6,050 nucleotides of DNA, taken from an uncultured Porphyromonadaceae bacterium (GTDB lineage Bacteria > Bacteroidota > Bacteroidia > Bacteroidales > Muribaculaceae). Each line of letters begins with the position of its first letter. Position 1 is the first letter of the stretch. Location: assembly GCA_947175715.1 (NCBI GenBank), contig CAMWOD010000085.1, positions 1 to 6,050 of the forward strand. The letters are read 5' to 3'. A program made the position numbers and the translations under genes. This document shows, in pieces, positions 1-6,036 of the stretch. The notes beneath the pieces are model-generated. The model had not been told where the DNA came from, did not search any database, and saw only the letters and a list, made by a program, of their open reading frames with translations.

Positions 1-44
1 GCTATATAGATGTCGCTTAGCAATACGCTGCCCAATATTGTTGT

Positions 45-61
45 CAATTATCGGCAATTAT
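45..61. repeat. Short direct repeat CAATTAT x2
   Basis: The heptamer CAATTAT occurs at 45-51 and again at 55-61, so the copies start 10 bp apart, about one helical turn. They lie some 75 bp upstream of the probable promoter of the lipoprotein gene. This spacing could suit a regulator binding one face of the DNA, but the sequence is AT-rich and short, so chance is a good explanation. Confidence 0.2.
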
Positions 62-92
62 AGCTCAACAAGATATGCTTTGTGGGGTGGAA

Positions 93-128
93 TTTGGTTT
101 TTTAATTCGGGAAAGATGAGTAATTTTG
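93..128 (+). promoter_or_regulatory. Probable Bacteroidetes-type promoter for the lipoprotein-yigZ pair
   Basis: TAATTTTG at 121-128 matches the Bacteroidetes -7 consensus TAnnTTTG exactly. The nearest -33-like TTTG is at 93-96, but the 24-nt gap to the -7 element is longer than the usual 19-21, so the -33 part is weak. Transcription would start near 134-136, giving a leader of about 70 nt before the ATG at 206. No other good promoter was seen upstream of this gene, which also supports the ATG at 206 as its start. Confidence 0.5.
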
Positions 129-140
129 TGGCTGAATTGG

Positions 141-168
141 TGCTGTCCCGGTGTTGACGGGCATGGCG
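141..168 (+). promoter_or_regulatory. Possible stem-loop in the lipoprotein mRNA leader
   Basis: Bases 142-150 (GCTGTCCCG) can pair with 158-167 (CGGGCATGGC) around a seven-base loop (GTGTTGA, 151-157). The stem has four loop-proximal G-C pairs, a single bulged C at 162, then U-A, two G-U wobbles and two G-C pairs. A further U-G wobble (141-168) is possible. It would lie just after the predicted transcription start and about 38 nt before the ATG. No U-run follows, so it does not look like an intrinsic terminator. It may stabilise the message or be accidental. Confidence 0.3.
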
Positions 169-205
169 CTGACTGTTGGTAGAAAATTTAACTATTTATT
201 TAACT

Positions 206-1312
206 ATGAGATTTTTGAGATTGCATAGAGTGATGAGTGCGGCTGCTATGGCTGCGATGTTGTTGGTTTCGTGTTCGGATGACGATGCCCCTAAGCGCCC
301 TAATACTGGTGGAGAGGAAGATGTGTCTGACCCAGTGATGTTTGTCCTTAATGAGGGGCAGATGGGTTACAATAATTCGACAATCGACATGCTTAATCTT
401 ACCGATTTTAGCTATACTCAGGATGCCTACGGTACGGCTAACCCGTCGGTAGTGCTCGAATTGGGCGACACGGGCAATGACCTGACTATCGTCGGCGACA
501 AGCTATATGCTGTGATAAATGGCTCGCACAAGGTGGAGGTGATCGATGCAAAAAATTGCAAGAATCTTGGCTCAATAAATATCAGCTCGCCCCGCTACGC
601 CGTGGCACATGGAGATTATCTTTATGTAAGCTCGTGGGTAGGTGGCGACAACAATCAAGGCTCGGTAGTGAAGGTCGACCTCGCTACTAATGAGGTGGTT
701 GCATCTCGAGGAGTGGGCATACACCCCGAGCAGATGGCTGAGCTCAACGGCAAGCTATATGTCACAAGCTCGCAGGACTACGCTACCGGTGAGTTTGATA
801 ACCGACTTTTTGTGATCGACTTGTCGACTTTCGAAGTCGCTGAGGTATTTGAAGTCGGAACTAATATGACACAGATCCAGGCTGCTAACAGCCAGTTGTA
901 CCTGGTGTCGGCAGGCAATTATGCTGATATCGCTTCGAGCATTTATGTGGTAAATCCTACGGAACTCACATACAAGCATCTTGAGATACCCGCTACTAAG
1001 CTCGCTGTGTCGGGCAATAACGGCTATGTGCTGGCAACCACCTACGATGAAAATTGGTCAGCAACTACGACCATATCGCAGATTGACCTAAAAACACTCA
1101 GCGTAAGCGGATTGTCGCTTGATAAATTTGATGAGCTGGAGACTCCATATGCCATCGCTGTTGACCCCAAAGATGGCACTTTATATGTGAGCGATGCTTG
1201 CGACTATACTACCCGCGGATATGTGTATGCTTACAATCCGGCCACGGGTGAGCGCAAGGGTAAATACAATGCGGGTGTGCTCCCAGGACACTTTGCATTC
1301 TACTACAAGTAA
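206..1312 (+). CDS. Surface-exposed YncE/DUF5074-type beta-propeller lipoprotein
   Basis: This encodes a 368-residue lipoprotein. A basic N-terminus (MRFLRLHR) and a short hydrophobic stretch lead to the lipobox LVSC, with Cys23 the predicted lipidated residue. The next residues are Ser-Asp-Asp-Asp, which fits the Bacteroidetes lipoprotein export signal, so the protein is predicted to sit on the outer face of the outer membrane. After a linker (about 24-42) the rest is a YncE-like propeller. About seven blade repeats of the form 'G-x-LY-V... x-VxVID' can be read, near residues 44-68, 97-116, 136-165, 181-211, 228-255, 271-298 and 323-349. The chain ends in HFAFYYK, a tail I recall from related Bacteroides proteins. 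The ATG at 206 is preferred; an upstream in-frame TTG at 176 would only prepend residues to a complete signal peptide. The ligand is unknown. Bacteroides BtuG, a surface propeller that binds vitamin B12, has a similar architecture, but no btuB is visible. It probably shares a transcript with the yigZ-like gene 4 nt downstream. Confidence 0.88.
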   Translation: MRFLRLHRVMSAAAMAAMLLVSCSDDDAPKRPNTGGEEDVSDPVMFVLNEGQMGYNNSTIDMLNLTDFSYTQDAYGTANPSVVLELGDTGNDLTIVGDKLYAVINGSHKVEVIDAKNCKNLGSINISSPRYAVAHGDYLYVSSWVGGDNNQGSVVKVDLATNEVVASRGVGIHPEQMAELNGKLYVTSSQDYATGEFDNRLFVIDLSTFEVAEVFEVGTNMTQIQAANSQLYLVSAGNYADIASSIYVVNPTELTYKHLEIPATKLAVSGNNGYVLATTYDENWSATTTISQIDLKTLSVSGLSLDKFDELETPYAIAVDPKDGTLYVSDACDYTTRGYVYAYNPATGERKGKYNAGVLPGHFAFYYK

Positions 1313-1316
1313 AATC

Positions 1317-1910
1317 GTGGCAGATACTTATTATACTTTGTCGGCCGAGTCGACCGGGCTTGTGCGGGAAAAGATGAGTCGTTTCCTCTCGTTCGCTTAC
1401 CCGGTAGCCTCGGCCGATGAGGCTAAACAGCGCATCAGTGCTATTGCCAACAAGTATCATGACGCTCGGCATGTGTGCTGGGCCTATATGATTGGTTCGG
1501 CCCGCACGGAATATCAGTCGAGCGACAACGGGGAGCCTTCGGGCACTGCCGGAAAGCCTATCTTAGGGCAGATCAATTCATTCAATCTCACCAATATAGT
1601 GATAGTGGTGGTGAGGTATTTCGGGGGTATAAAGCTGGGGACGTCGGGGCTGATCGTGGCTTACCGCGAGGCCGCACGCGAGGCCATTGAGGCAGGCACA
1701 ATAATAGAATGTCACGATATTGCTACCGTGACATTCCAGTTTCCTTATTTGTCGATGAACGATGTGATGCGTGTGGCCAAGGACAAGGAGGTGAAGGTGG
1801 TAGAACAGAGTTTTGACAACTCATGCAGCATGACACTTTCGACCCGCGCCGACAATATGGATGCTTTGCGCCAACGCCTTGCCGATATCGACGGGGTGTC
1901 GATCATATAA
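1317..1910 (+). CDS. yigZ: YigZ/IMPACT family protein (UPF0029)
   Basis: A 197-residue protein of the usual length for the bacterial YigZ family, related to the N-terminal domain of eukaryotic IMPACT. Family signatures are clear: HDARHVCWAYMIG at about 48-60, SDNGEPSGTAGKPIL at about 69-83, and RYFGGIKLGTSGL at about 100-112. The C-terminal third (about 130-197) corresponds to the DUF1949-type domain. The start is taken as GTG at 1317, which gives M-ADTYYTLS and keeps the conserved N-terminal segment up to RFLSFAYPV. The first internal ATG would remove about 19 conserved residues, and starts further upstream would run into the lipoprotein gene. Eukaryotic IMPACT modulates Gcn2 signalling, but the bacterial role is not settled, so no reaction is assigned. 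The gene begins 4 nt after the lipoprotein stop, suggesting co-transcription. Its last 8 bp overlap the end of queA on the other strand. Confidence 0.9.
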   Translation: MADTYYTLSAESTGLVREKMSRFLSFAYPVASADEAKQRISAIANKYHDARHVCWAYMIGSARTEYQSSDNGEPSGTAGKPILGQINSFNLTNIVIVVVRYFGGIKLGTSGLIVAYREAAREAIEAGTIIECHDIATVTFQFPYLSMNDVMRVAKDKEVKVVEQSFDNSCSMTLSTRADNMDALRQRLADIDGVSII

Positions 1911-2952
1911 TCAGCATTGCGTCGCCGTAGCAGCCGAAGCGGTATTTCTCCTTTACGGCTTCGTCGTAGGCTTTCATCACAAGGTCGTAACCGCCGAAGG
2001 CGCAAACCATCATCAGCATGGTGGAGTAGGGTAGGTGGAAGTTGCTCACCAGGCCTGTGGTTACTGTAAAATCGTAGGGGGGGAATATAAACTTGTTGGT
2101 CCATCCGCTGAAGGGCTTCACGTGCCCTGCCATACCCACGGCCGATGAAATGCCGCGCAGTACTGAGGTGCCCACGGCCACAACTTTGCGCTCGGCAATC
2201 TTAGCCTCGTTGATTACATCGGCTACTTCCTCGGGCAAATTCATCTCCTCCGAGTCCATGCGGTGTTTTGTGAGATCTTCCACATCGATTTCGCGGAAGT
2301 TGCCAAGGCCGCTGTGAACGGTGATGAACTCCTGCTTTATACCTTTTATTTCCATGCGTTTCATCAGCTCGCGCGAGAAGTGCATGCCGGCGGCCGGGGC
2401 CACTACGGCTCCCTCCTTGGTGGCGTAGATGGTCTGGTAGTCGTCGGCATCCTGATCATCGGCATTGCGCTTGATGTAGATGGGCAGCGGAGTCATGCCA
2501 TAGCTGTAGAGTGTGCGCTTGAACTCGTCGTGTGAGCCATCGTAAAGGAAGCGTAGTGTGCGGCCGCGAGAGGTGGTGTTGTCAATCACCTCGGCCACCA
2601 GCGATTCGTCGTCGCCAAAATACAGCTTGTTGCCGATACGTATTTTGCGGGCGGGTTCCACAAGCACGTCCCACAATCGGTTGCTTTCGTTGAGTTCGCG
2701 CAGTAGGAATACCTCGATTTTAGCACCGGTTTTCTCTTTGTTACCGAAAAGACGGGCTGGGAACACGCGAGTGTCGTTGAAAACGAACACGTCGCCATCA
2801 TCGAAGAAGTTGATTATCTCCTTGAAAACGTGGTGTGTGATTTCGCCGGTTGTGCGATTGACCACCATCATTCGAGCATCGTCACGCTCCTCAAGGGGGC
2901 GCTGTGCGATGAGGTCGGCAGGCAGTGTGTAGTTGAACTGTGAAAGTTTCAT
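1903..2952 (-). CDS. queA: S-adenosylmethionine:tRNA ribosyltransferase-isomerase
   Basis: QueA moves the ribosyl part of S-adenosylmethionine onto 7-aminomethyl-7-deazaguanine at tRNA position 34, forming epoxyqueuosine in the queuosine pathway. The product has 349 residues, normal for the family. Recognisable segments in order are an N-terminal FNYTLPADLIAQRPL (6-20), NDTRVFPARLFG (59-70), YQTIYATKEGAVVAPAAGMHF (172-192, written in the family as YQT.YA...GAVAAPTAGLHF), HSGLGNFREIDVEDLTKHRMDSEE (about 213-236), WTNKFIFPPYDF (284-295), SNFHLPYSTMLMM (303-315) and the terminal YRFGCYGDAMLII. The ATG at 2952 gives a full N-terminus. It is the last gene of the ftsX-led minus-strand cluster, 48 nt after the truB stop. 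I see no promoter in that gap. Its 3' end overlaps the convergent yigZ-like gene by 8 bp. No preQ1 riboswitch was recognised upstream. Confidence 0.96.
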   Translation of the reverse strand: MKLSQFNYTLPADLIAQRPLEERDDARMMVVNRTTGEITHHVFKEIINFFDDGDVFVFNDTRVFPARLFGNKEKTGAKIEVFLLRELNESNRLWDVLVEPARKIRIGNKLYFGDDESLVAEVIDNTTSRGRTLRFLYDGSHDEFKRTLYSYGMTPLPIYIKRNADDQDADDYQTIYATKEGAVVAPAAGMHFSRELMKRMEIKGIKQEFITVHSGLGNFREIDVEDLTKHRMDSEEMNLPEEVADVINEAKIAERKVVAVGTSVLRGISSAVGMAGHVKPFSGWTNKFIFPPYDFTVTTGLVSNFHLPYSTMLMMVCAFGGYDLVMKAYDEAVKEKYRFGCYGDAMLII

Positions 2953-3000
2953 TATATATAATGGAGGTTTATATAGTATTCTTGCGTTGTATGCTTTGAC

Positions 3001-3717
3001 TTAGTTGTTGACGCTGTCGTCGGGCATTTCGAGTGGTGCGGTTTTGATCAAATCCACGGCCTGGTCTATGGTGAGGCAGTCGTCGATTGATACGTTGCCC
3101 ACACGAGTGCGTCGTAGAGCTGTGAGGTGTCCACCCGAGCCCAGTGCTTGGCCGATGTCGCGGGCAAGAGCGCGTATATAGGTGCCCTTGCTGCACACCA
3201 CGCGCACTGTGATGCTTGTGGGTTGAAAGTCTATTAACTCTATCTCGTCGATGACAAGGCGCTTGGGCTTAAGCTCTACTTCCTCACCTTTGCGAGCCAT
3301 TTTATAGGCGCGCCGACCATCTATTTTACAGGCTGAAAATGCCGGCGGAATCTGGTCGATAGCTCCCTTAAAACGAGTGAGAGTATCTTCAACGAGCTGT
3401 CGGGTAATATGGTCGGTGGGATAGTGAGCGTCGATTTCGGTTTCGAGGTCGAACGATGGGGTTGTGGCTCCCAAGGCGATTGTGGCAACATACTCTTTAA
3501 CACCCGCCTGAAGCGAGTCTATGAGTTTGGTATTGCGCCCGGTCACCACTATCATCACCCCCGTGGCAAGGGGGTCGAGGGTGCCTGCATGCCCTACTTT
3601 CATGCGCTTGATGCCCATGCGGCGCAACATGGCGCTGCGCAGCCGCTTTACTGCATCAAACGATGTCCACCCCAGGGGCTTGTCGATTTTGAATATTTCA
3701 CCTTGCAGGTAGTTCAC
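3001..3717 (-). CDS. truB: tRNA pseudouridine(55) synthase
   Basis: TruB isomerises uridine 55 in the T-loop of tRNAs to pseudouridine. The 238-residue protein carries the family's central motif GHAGTLDPLATG at 42-53, where Asp48 is the expected catalytic aspartate. Also visible are the N-terminal IDKPLGWTSFDAV (11-23), KEYVATIALGATTPSFDLETE (about 74-94), PPAFSACKIDGRRAYKMARKG (about 124-144) and CSKGTYIRALARDIG (about 175-189). It is shorter than the roughly 314-residue E. coli enzyme. The catalytic domain is complete, but little follows it, consistent with a form lacking a full C-terminal PUA domain. The start is GTG at 3717, giving MNYLQGEIFKIDKP. No suitable ATG would keep the N-terminal KP..WTS motif. 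The start lies 18 nt after the uppP stop, so the two are almost certainly co-transcribed. Confidence 0.95.
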   Translation of the reverse strand: MNYLQGEIFKIDKPLGWTSFDAVKRLRSAMLRRMGIKRMKVGHAGTLDPLATGVMIVVTGRNTKLIDSLQAGVKEYVATIALGATTPSFDLETEIDAHYPTDHITRQLVEDTLTRFKGAIDQIPPAFSACKIDGRRAYKMARKGEEVELKPKRLVIDEIELIDFQPTSITVRVVCSKGTYIRALARDIGQALGSGGHLTALRRTRVGNVSIDDCLTIDQAVDLIKTAPLEMPDDSVNN

Positions 3718-3735
3718 AGTGCTGAGGGGATTTTA

Positions 3736-4566
3736 TTAATAAAGAATGCACACGATACCTACAACGAGGCAATATAGGGCAAACCATACGAGCTTGCCGC
3801 GCTTGACAAGTTGCAGCATCCATTTGCAGGCCAGACATCCCACGATGAACGAGGCCAGGAAGCCTACGGCCAGGGGGAACAAGCCCACTGAGCCACTTGA
3901 GCCAGGCTCGGTGATAAGGTCTTTTAATCCGAGCAATGCCTCGCCAAGTATGGGGATTATGACCATGAAAAATGAGAACTGAGCCACGCGTTCGCGCTTG
4001 TCGCCGAGCAGAATGCCAGTGGCTATGGTGGTGCCCGAACGGCTCAGACCGGGGAGCACTGCTACAGCCTGGGCGCATCCTATCACGAAGGCATCAATCC
4101 AGCTGATTTCGCGCCCGGTGTTGCCGCTGCGACCCTGTGGGGTGAGCAGTGTGGCCCGCGTGCGGGTGAAGTAGGCGAAAGCCAGCAGCGCGGCAGTGAC
4201 ACATAAGCAAATACCCACTACGAGCAGTCCGTTGCCGAAGAATTGCTCCACTTGCTCCTTGAAGCATAATCCCACTATACCTACGGGGATGCACGACAGC
4301 AATATCTTGTACACGTATTTGCATTCGGCTGAGTTGTCGAATGTGAAAAACGCCTTACATAGCGGTACAAATTCTTTCCAAAGCACTACGATAGTGCTAA
4401 GCACTGTGGCCACATGGAGGGCCACGTCAAATTCCAATGCATCAGCACCTGCGAGGTCGATGCCAAGTATTTCGCGAAATATCTCAAGGTGGCCGCTGCT
4501 GCTTATAGGCAGGTATTCGGCCAGACCTTGCACAATGCCCATTATAAGGGCGTCAATCCAATCCAT
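3736..4566 (-). CDS. uppP: Undecaprenyl-diphosphate phosphatase (BacA/UppP family)
   Basis: This integral membrane phosphatase removes a phosphate from undecaprenyl diphosphate, regenerating the lipid carrier for peptidoglycan and surface glycans. Overproduction of the family gives bacitracin resistance. The protein has 276 residues, typical of the family. Both active-site motifs are intact: QGLAEYLPISSSGHL at 13-27 (the (E/Q)xxxE motif with Gln13 and Glu17, plus His26) and LPGLSRSGTT at 171-180 with Arg176 as the expected catalytic arginine. Several hydrophobic helices are visible, for example around 50-66, 86-102, 113-133, 197-214, 229-250 and 258-276. The start is ATG at 4566. It follows the DUF3098 gene by 50 nt and precedes truB by 18 nt, and is probably on the ftsX transcript. 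A small inverted repeat directly precedes the start codon. Confidence 0.96.
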   Translation of the reverse strand: MDWIDALIMGIVQGLAEYLPISSSGHLEIFREILGIDLAGADALEFDVALHVATVLSTIVVLWKEFVPLCKAFFTFDNSAECKYVYKILLSCIPVGIVGLCFKEQVEQFFGNGLLVVGICLCVTAALLAFAYFTRTRATLLTPQGRSGNTGREISWIDAFVIGCAQAVAVLPGLSRSGTTIATGILLGDKRERVAQFSFFMVIIPILGEALLGLKDLITEPGSSGSVGLFPLAVGFLASFIVGCLACKWMLQLVKRGKLVWFALYCLVVGIVCILY

Positions 4567-4567
4567 A

Positions 4568-4582
4568 AAGCTGATTTAGCTT
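4568..4582 (-). promoter_or_regulatory. Small inverted repeat just before the uppP start codon
   Basis: AAGCT at 4568-4572 and AGCTT at 4578-4582 form a perfect 5-bp inverted repeat with a 5-nt spacer. In the minus-strand mRNA the hairpin would end one base before the uppP ATG at 4566, where it could affect ribosome access. The stem has only two G-C pairs and would be weak, so it may be incidental. Confidence 0.2.
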
Positions 4583-4616
4583 GTTTTAGTGAAAAAAGAG
4601 ATTAATCCGTAGCTGA

Positions 4617-4973
4617 TTATTGTGGTTCAGAGGTCACTGTATTCTCATTTTCGGCATCTGCAGGAGTGTTGGCCGGCTTGCGGTTGTTGTATATGATGGC
4701 AAAAGCCATGGCCACAAAGCCGATAAATGAGATAAGCGGGCCGATAACTATACGACGTGTGCTGAATATGTCGGGATTGAAGGCTTCTTGTGTAGTGCCG
4801 GGGCCAAGCATGAGCAGGAAGCCCAGTACAATAAGTACTACCGAGCCCACCATCATCCACATGTTAAGTGGCGACAAGGGAAATGTGGCTGCATTCTCAG
4901 CCGCAGTGGGTTGAGTGGTGGTTGCCGCAGCCTTTGCGACCCCTTTTTTATTGTAGTTGGTTTTATTCATCAT
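4617..4973 (-). CDS. DUF3098 family two-TM membrane protein
   Basis: A 118-residue protein of unknown function. A basic, Ala/Thr-rich N-terminal tail (1-30, with Lys at 4, 9, 10 and 14) precedes a first membrane segment at about 37-58. The loop then contains FNPDIFSTRRIVIGPL (65-80), which resembles the conserved core I recall for DUF3098 proteins of Bacteroidetes. A second membrane segment (about 76-95) and an acidic, hydrophilic C-terminus follow. The basic N-tail suggests both ends face the cytoplasm. Two adjacent ATG codons (4973 and 4970) could start it; 4973 is used here. It lies 24 nt after ftsX and 50 nt before uppP, an order I recall as usual in Bacteroidales. That context suggests a job in the cell envelope or division, but this is inference from position only. 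Confidence 0.85.
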   Translation of the reverse strand: MMNKTNYNKKGVAKAAATTTQPTAAENAATFPLSPLNMWMMVGSVVLIVLGFLLMLGPGTTQEAFNPDIFSTRRIVIGPLISFIGFVAMAFAIIYNNRKPANTPADAENENTVTSEPQ

Positions 4974-4997
4974 AATCTTATCGTGAAAAGGATAATA

Positions 4998-5870
4998 TCA
5001 ATTGAACATGTCGTCATAATCAAGGCGCAGGTACTTGTTGGTGGCCAACAGTGCTGCCAGTAAGCATATTATCACACCACCGATTACGGTGCCTCCCAGC
5101 ACTATCGCGGCGTCGCGCCATGTTATTATCTCACTGACGGTAGGGTCGACTGTATTGCTGTAGAAGAGTAGTGACGCGAGCACTGCAGCAGCAATCAGTC
5201 CTGCTATAAATCCTTGCAGCATCGATGCACACACAAACGGCTTACGAATGAACGCAGGTGTGGCGCCAACGAGTTTCATGGTGTGTATGGTGAAGCGTCG
5301 GGCGTATATGGTGAGTCGTATGGTGTTGTTGATCAGCACAAACGATATAAGCAGCAGTGCCATTGCCACCACCGACAGCACTAAGATGATTGAACGGGTG
5401 TTGTGATTTATATCGTCAATCATGTTGGTGTGGGCAATGACCTCGTCAACTTCGCTTGCAGCGGCAAAGCTTTCGGTCAGAGCCTTGATAGAGTCGTTGT
5501 TGGCATAATTTTCGTTAACCTTGATTCGGAATGTTGGGCCGAATATCTCTTCGTCGCCCAGCTCGCGCAGGTCCTCGCCAGTCATCTCCGACCATTCGTC
5601 GATGGCGTTGTCGATTGACACATACTCATAGCTTGCCACGTATGAGGCAGTGTCGAGTGTTGCGTTATAACGGTCGATTGTGGCTTGGTCGGCATCGCAC
5701 CACAGCACCACGTCAAATCCCAGGTTCTGGCGTATGTCGCGCACCACATTGCGGGCGGCAACGCCCATCAGCACCACCACGCCCAGCACCAGGAGCACCA
5801 GGGCCACCGAGATGGTCGAGGTGAATTGGGCGCTGAATGTTGATATTATAGGTTTACGATTTTTGCTCAT
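4998..5870 (-). CDS. ftsX: Cell division protein FtsX (permease-like)
   Basis: FtsX is the membrane partner of the ATPase FtsE. In well-studied bacteria the complex works at the division septum and controls peptidoglycan hydrolases through its extracytoplasmic domain. The 290-residue product has the expected layout: a short basic cytoplasmic N-terminus (MSKNRKP), TM1 at about 17-39, an extracytoplasmic domain at about 40-157, TM2 at about 159-181, a cytoplasmic segment with NNTIRLTIYARRFTIHTMKLVGAT (181-204, the characteristic FtsX region), TM3 at about 214-236 and TM4 at about 253-276. The start is ATG at 5870. A longer frame opens at a TTG at 5918, but that TTG lies inside the -7 promoter element, so its 16 extra residues would not be on the transcript. 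ftsE is not adjacent here and must lie elsewhere. This is the first gene of the minus-strand cluster. Confidence 0.93.
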   Translation of the reverse strand: MSKNRKPIISTFSAQFTSTISVALVLLVLGVVVLMGVAARNVVRDIRQNLGFDVVLWCDADQATIDRYNATLDTASYVASYEYVSIDNAIDEWSEMTGEDLRELGDEEIFGPTFRIKVNENYANNDSIKALTESFAAASEVDEVIAHTNMIDDINHNTRSIILVLSVVAMALLLISFVLINNTIRLTIYARRFTIHTMKLVGATPAFIRKPFVCASMLQGFIAGLIAAAVLASLLFYSNTVDPTVSEIITWRDAAIVLGGTVIGGVIICLLAALLATNKYLRLDYDDMFN

Positions 5871-5915
5871 TTCGGTAGATGGACGCCGTAGAGTATCCAC
5901 TCTTAAAAATATGTG

Positions 5916-5947
5916 CAAAAGTAATATATATAGTAGGCGAAGTCAAG
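5916..5947 (-). promoter_or_regulatory. Promoter of the ftsX-DUF3098-uppP-truB-queA cluster
   Basis: On the minus strand, TACTTTTG (5923 to 5916) matches the -7 consensus TAnnTTTG exactly. CTTG (5947 to 5944) serves as the -33 element, and 20 nt separate the two, within the usual range. Transcription would begin near 5909-5911, leaving a leader of about 40 nt before the ftsX ATG at 5870. No strong Shine-Dalgarno sequence precedes the ATG. This promoter position rules out the upstream TTG start for ftsX. Confidence 0.8.
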
Positions 5948-6004
5948 TATTTTGGCGCTAAAAATGCGTTTAACCAAATTTAACATACATATTTCTCCCC
6001 AACT

Positions 6005-6036
6005 CTTGACAACTGCGGCCAAATGTAGTAACTTTG
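6005..6036 (+). promoter_or_regulatory. Divergent promoter for a gene beyond the right edge
   Basis: CTTGAC at 6005-6010 supplies the -33 element and TAACTTTG at 6029-6036 is an exact match to the TAnnTTTG -7 element, with 20 nt between them. Transcription would start near 6041-6044, inside the last ten bases of the window. The element pair and spacing mirror the ftsX promoter on the other strand, with about 57 nt between the two -33 elements. The downstream gene is not in the window. Confidence 0.75.

Noticed and set aside
2..157. Open frame on the plus strand entering from the left edge and ending at TGA 155-157
   Set aside because: It could be read as the tail of an upstream gene, but the 51 residues resemble no family I know, and the stretch is AT-rich and contains an exact -7 promoter element. 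I treat it as non-coding.
176..205. Ten-residue extension of the lipoprotein from a TTG at 176
   Set aside because: The ATG at 206 already gives a complete lipoprotein signal peptide with basic residues, a hydrophobic core and a lipobox. The extension would put extra polar residues before it.
135..205. Cobalamin riboswitch in front of the BtuG-like lipoprotein gene
   Set aside because: CTGTCCCG at 144-150 loosely recalls part of such riboswitches, but no B12 box or other conserved core was seen, and the leader of about 70 nt is too short for the full structure.
1194..1316. Longer yigZ-like protein starting at ATG 1194 inside the lipoprotein gene
   Set aside because: The 41 extra codons lie mostly within the conserved propeller sequence in another frame and do not resemble YigZ N-termini. 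GTG 1317 gives the normal length.
2558..2932. Plus-strand open frames opposite queA, truB and uppP, such as this one of 124 codons
   Set aside because: They are antisense to strongly conserved enzymes, have skewed Ser/Arg-rich composition, and match no family; they arise from the codon bias of the real genes.
2953..3000. Possible separate promoter for queA in the truB-queA gap
   Set aside because: The gap is AT-rich with TATATA-like stretches, but no TAnnTTTG element is present on the minus strand.
5871..5918. N-terminal extension of FtsX from a TTG at 5918
   Set aside because: The TTG overlaps the exact TAnnTTTG promoter element, so it would lie upstream of the transcription start. The ATG at 5870 gives a standard FtsX N-terminus and length.
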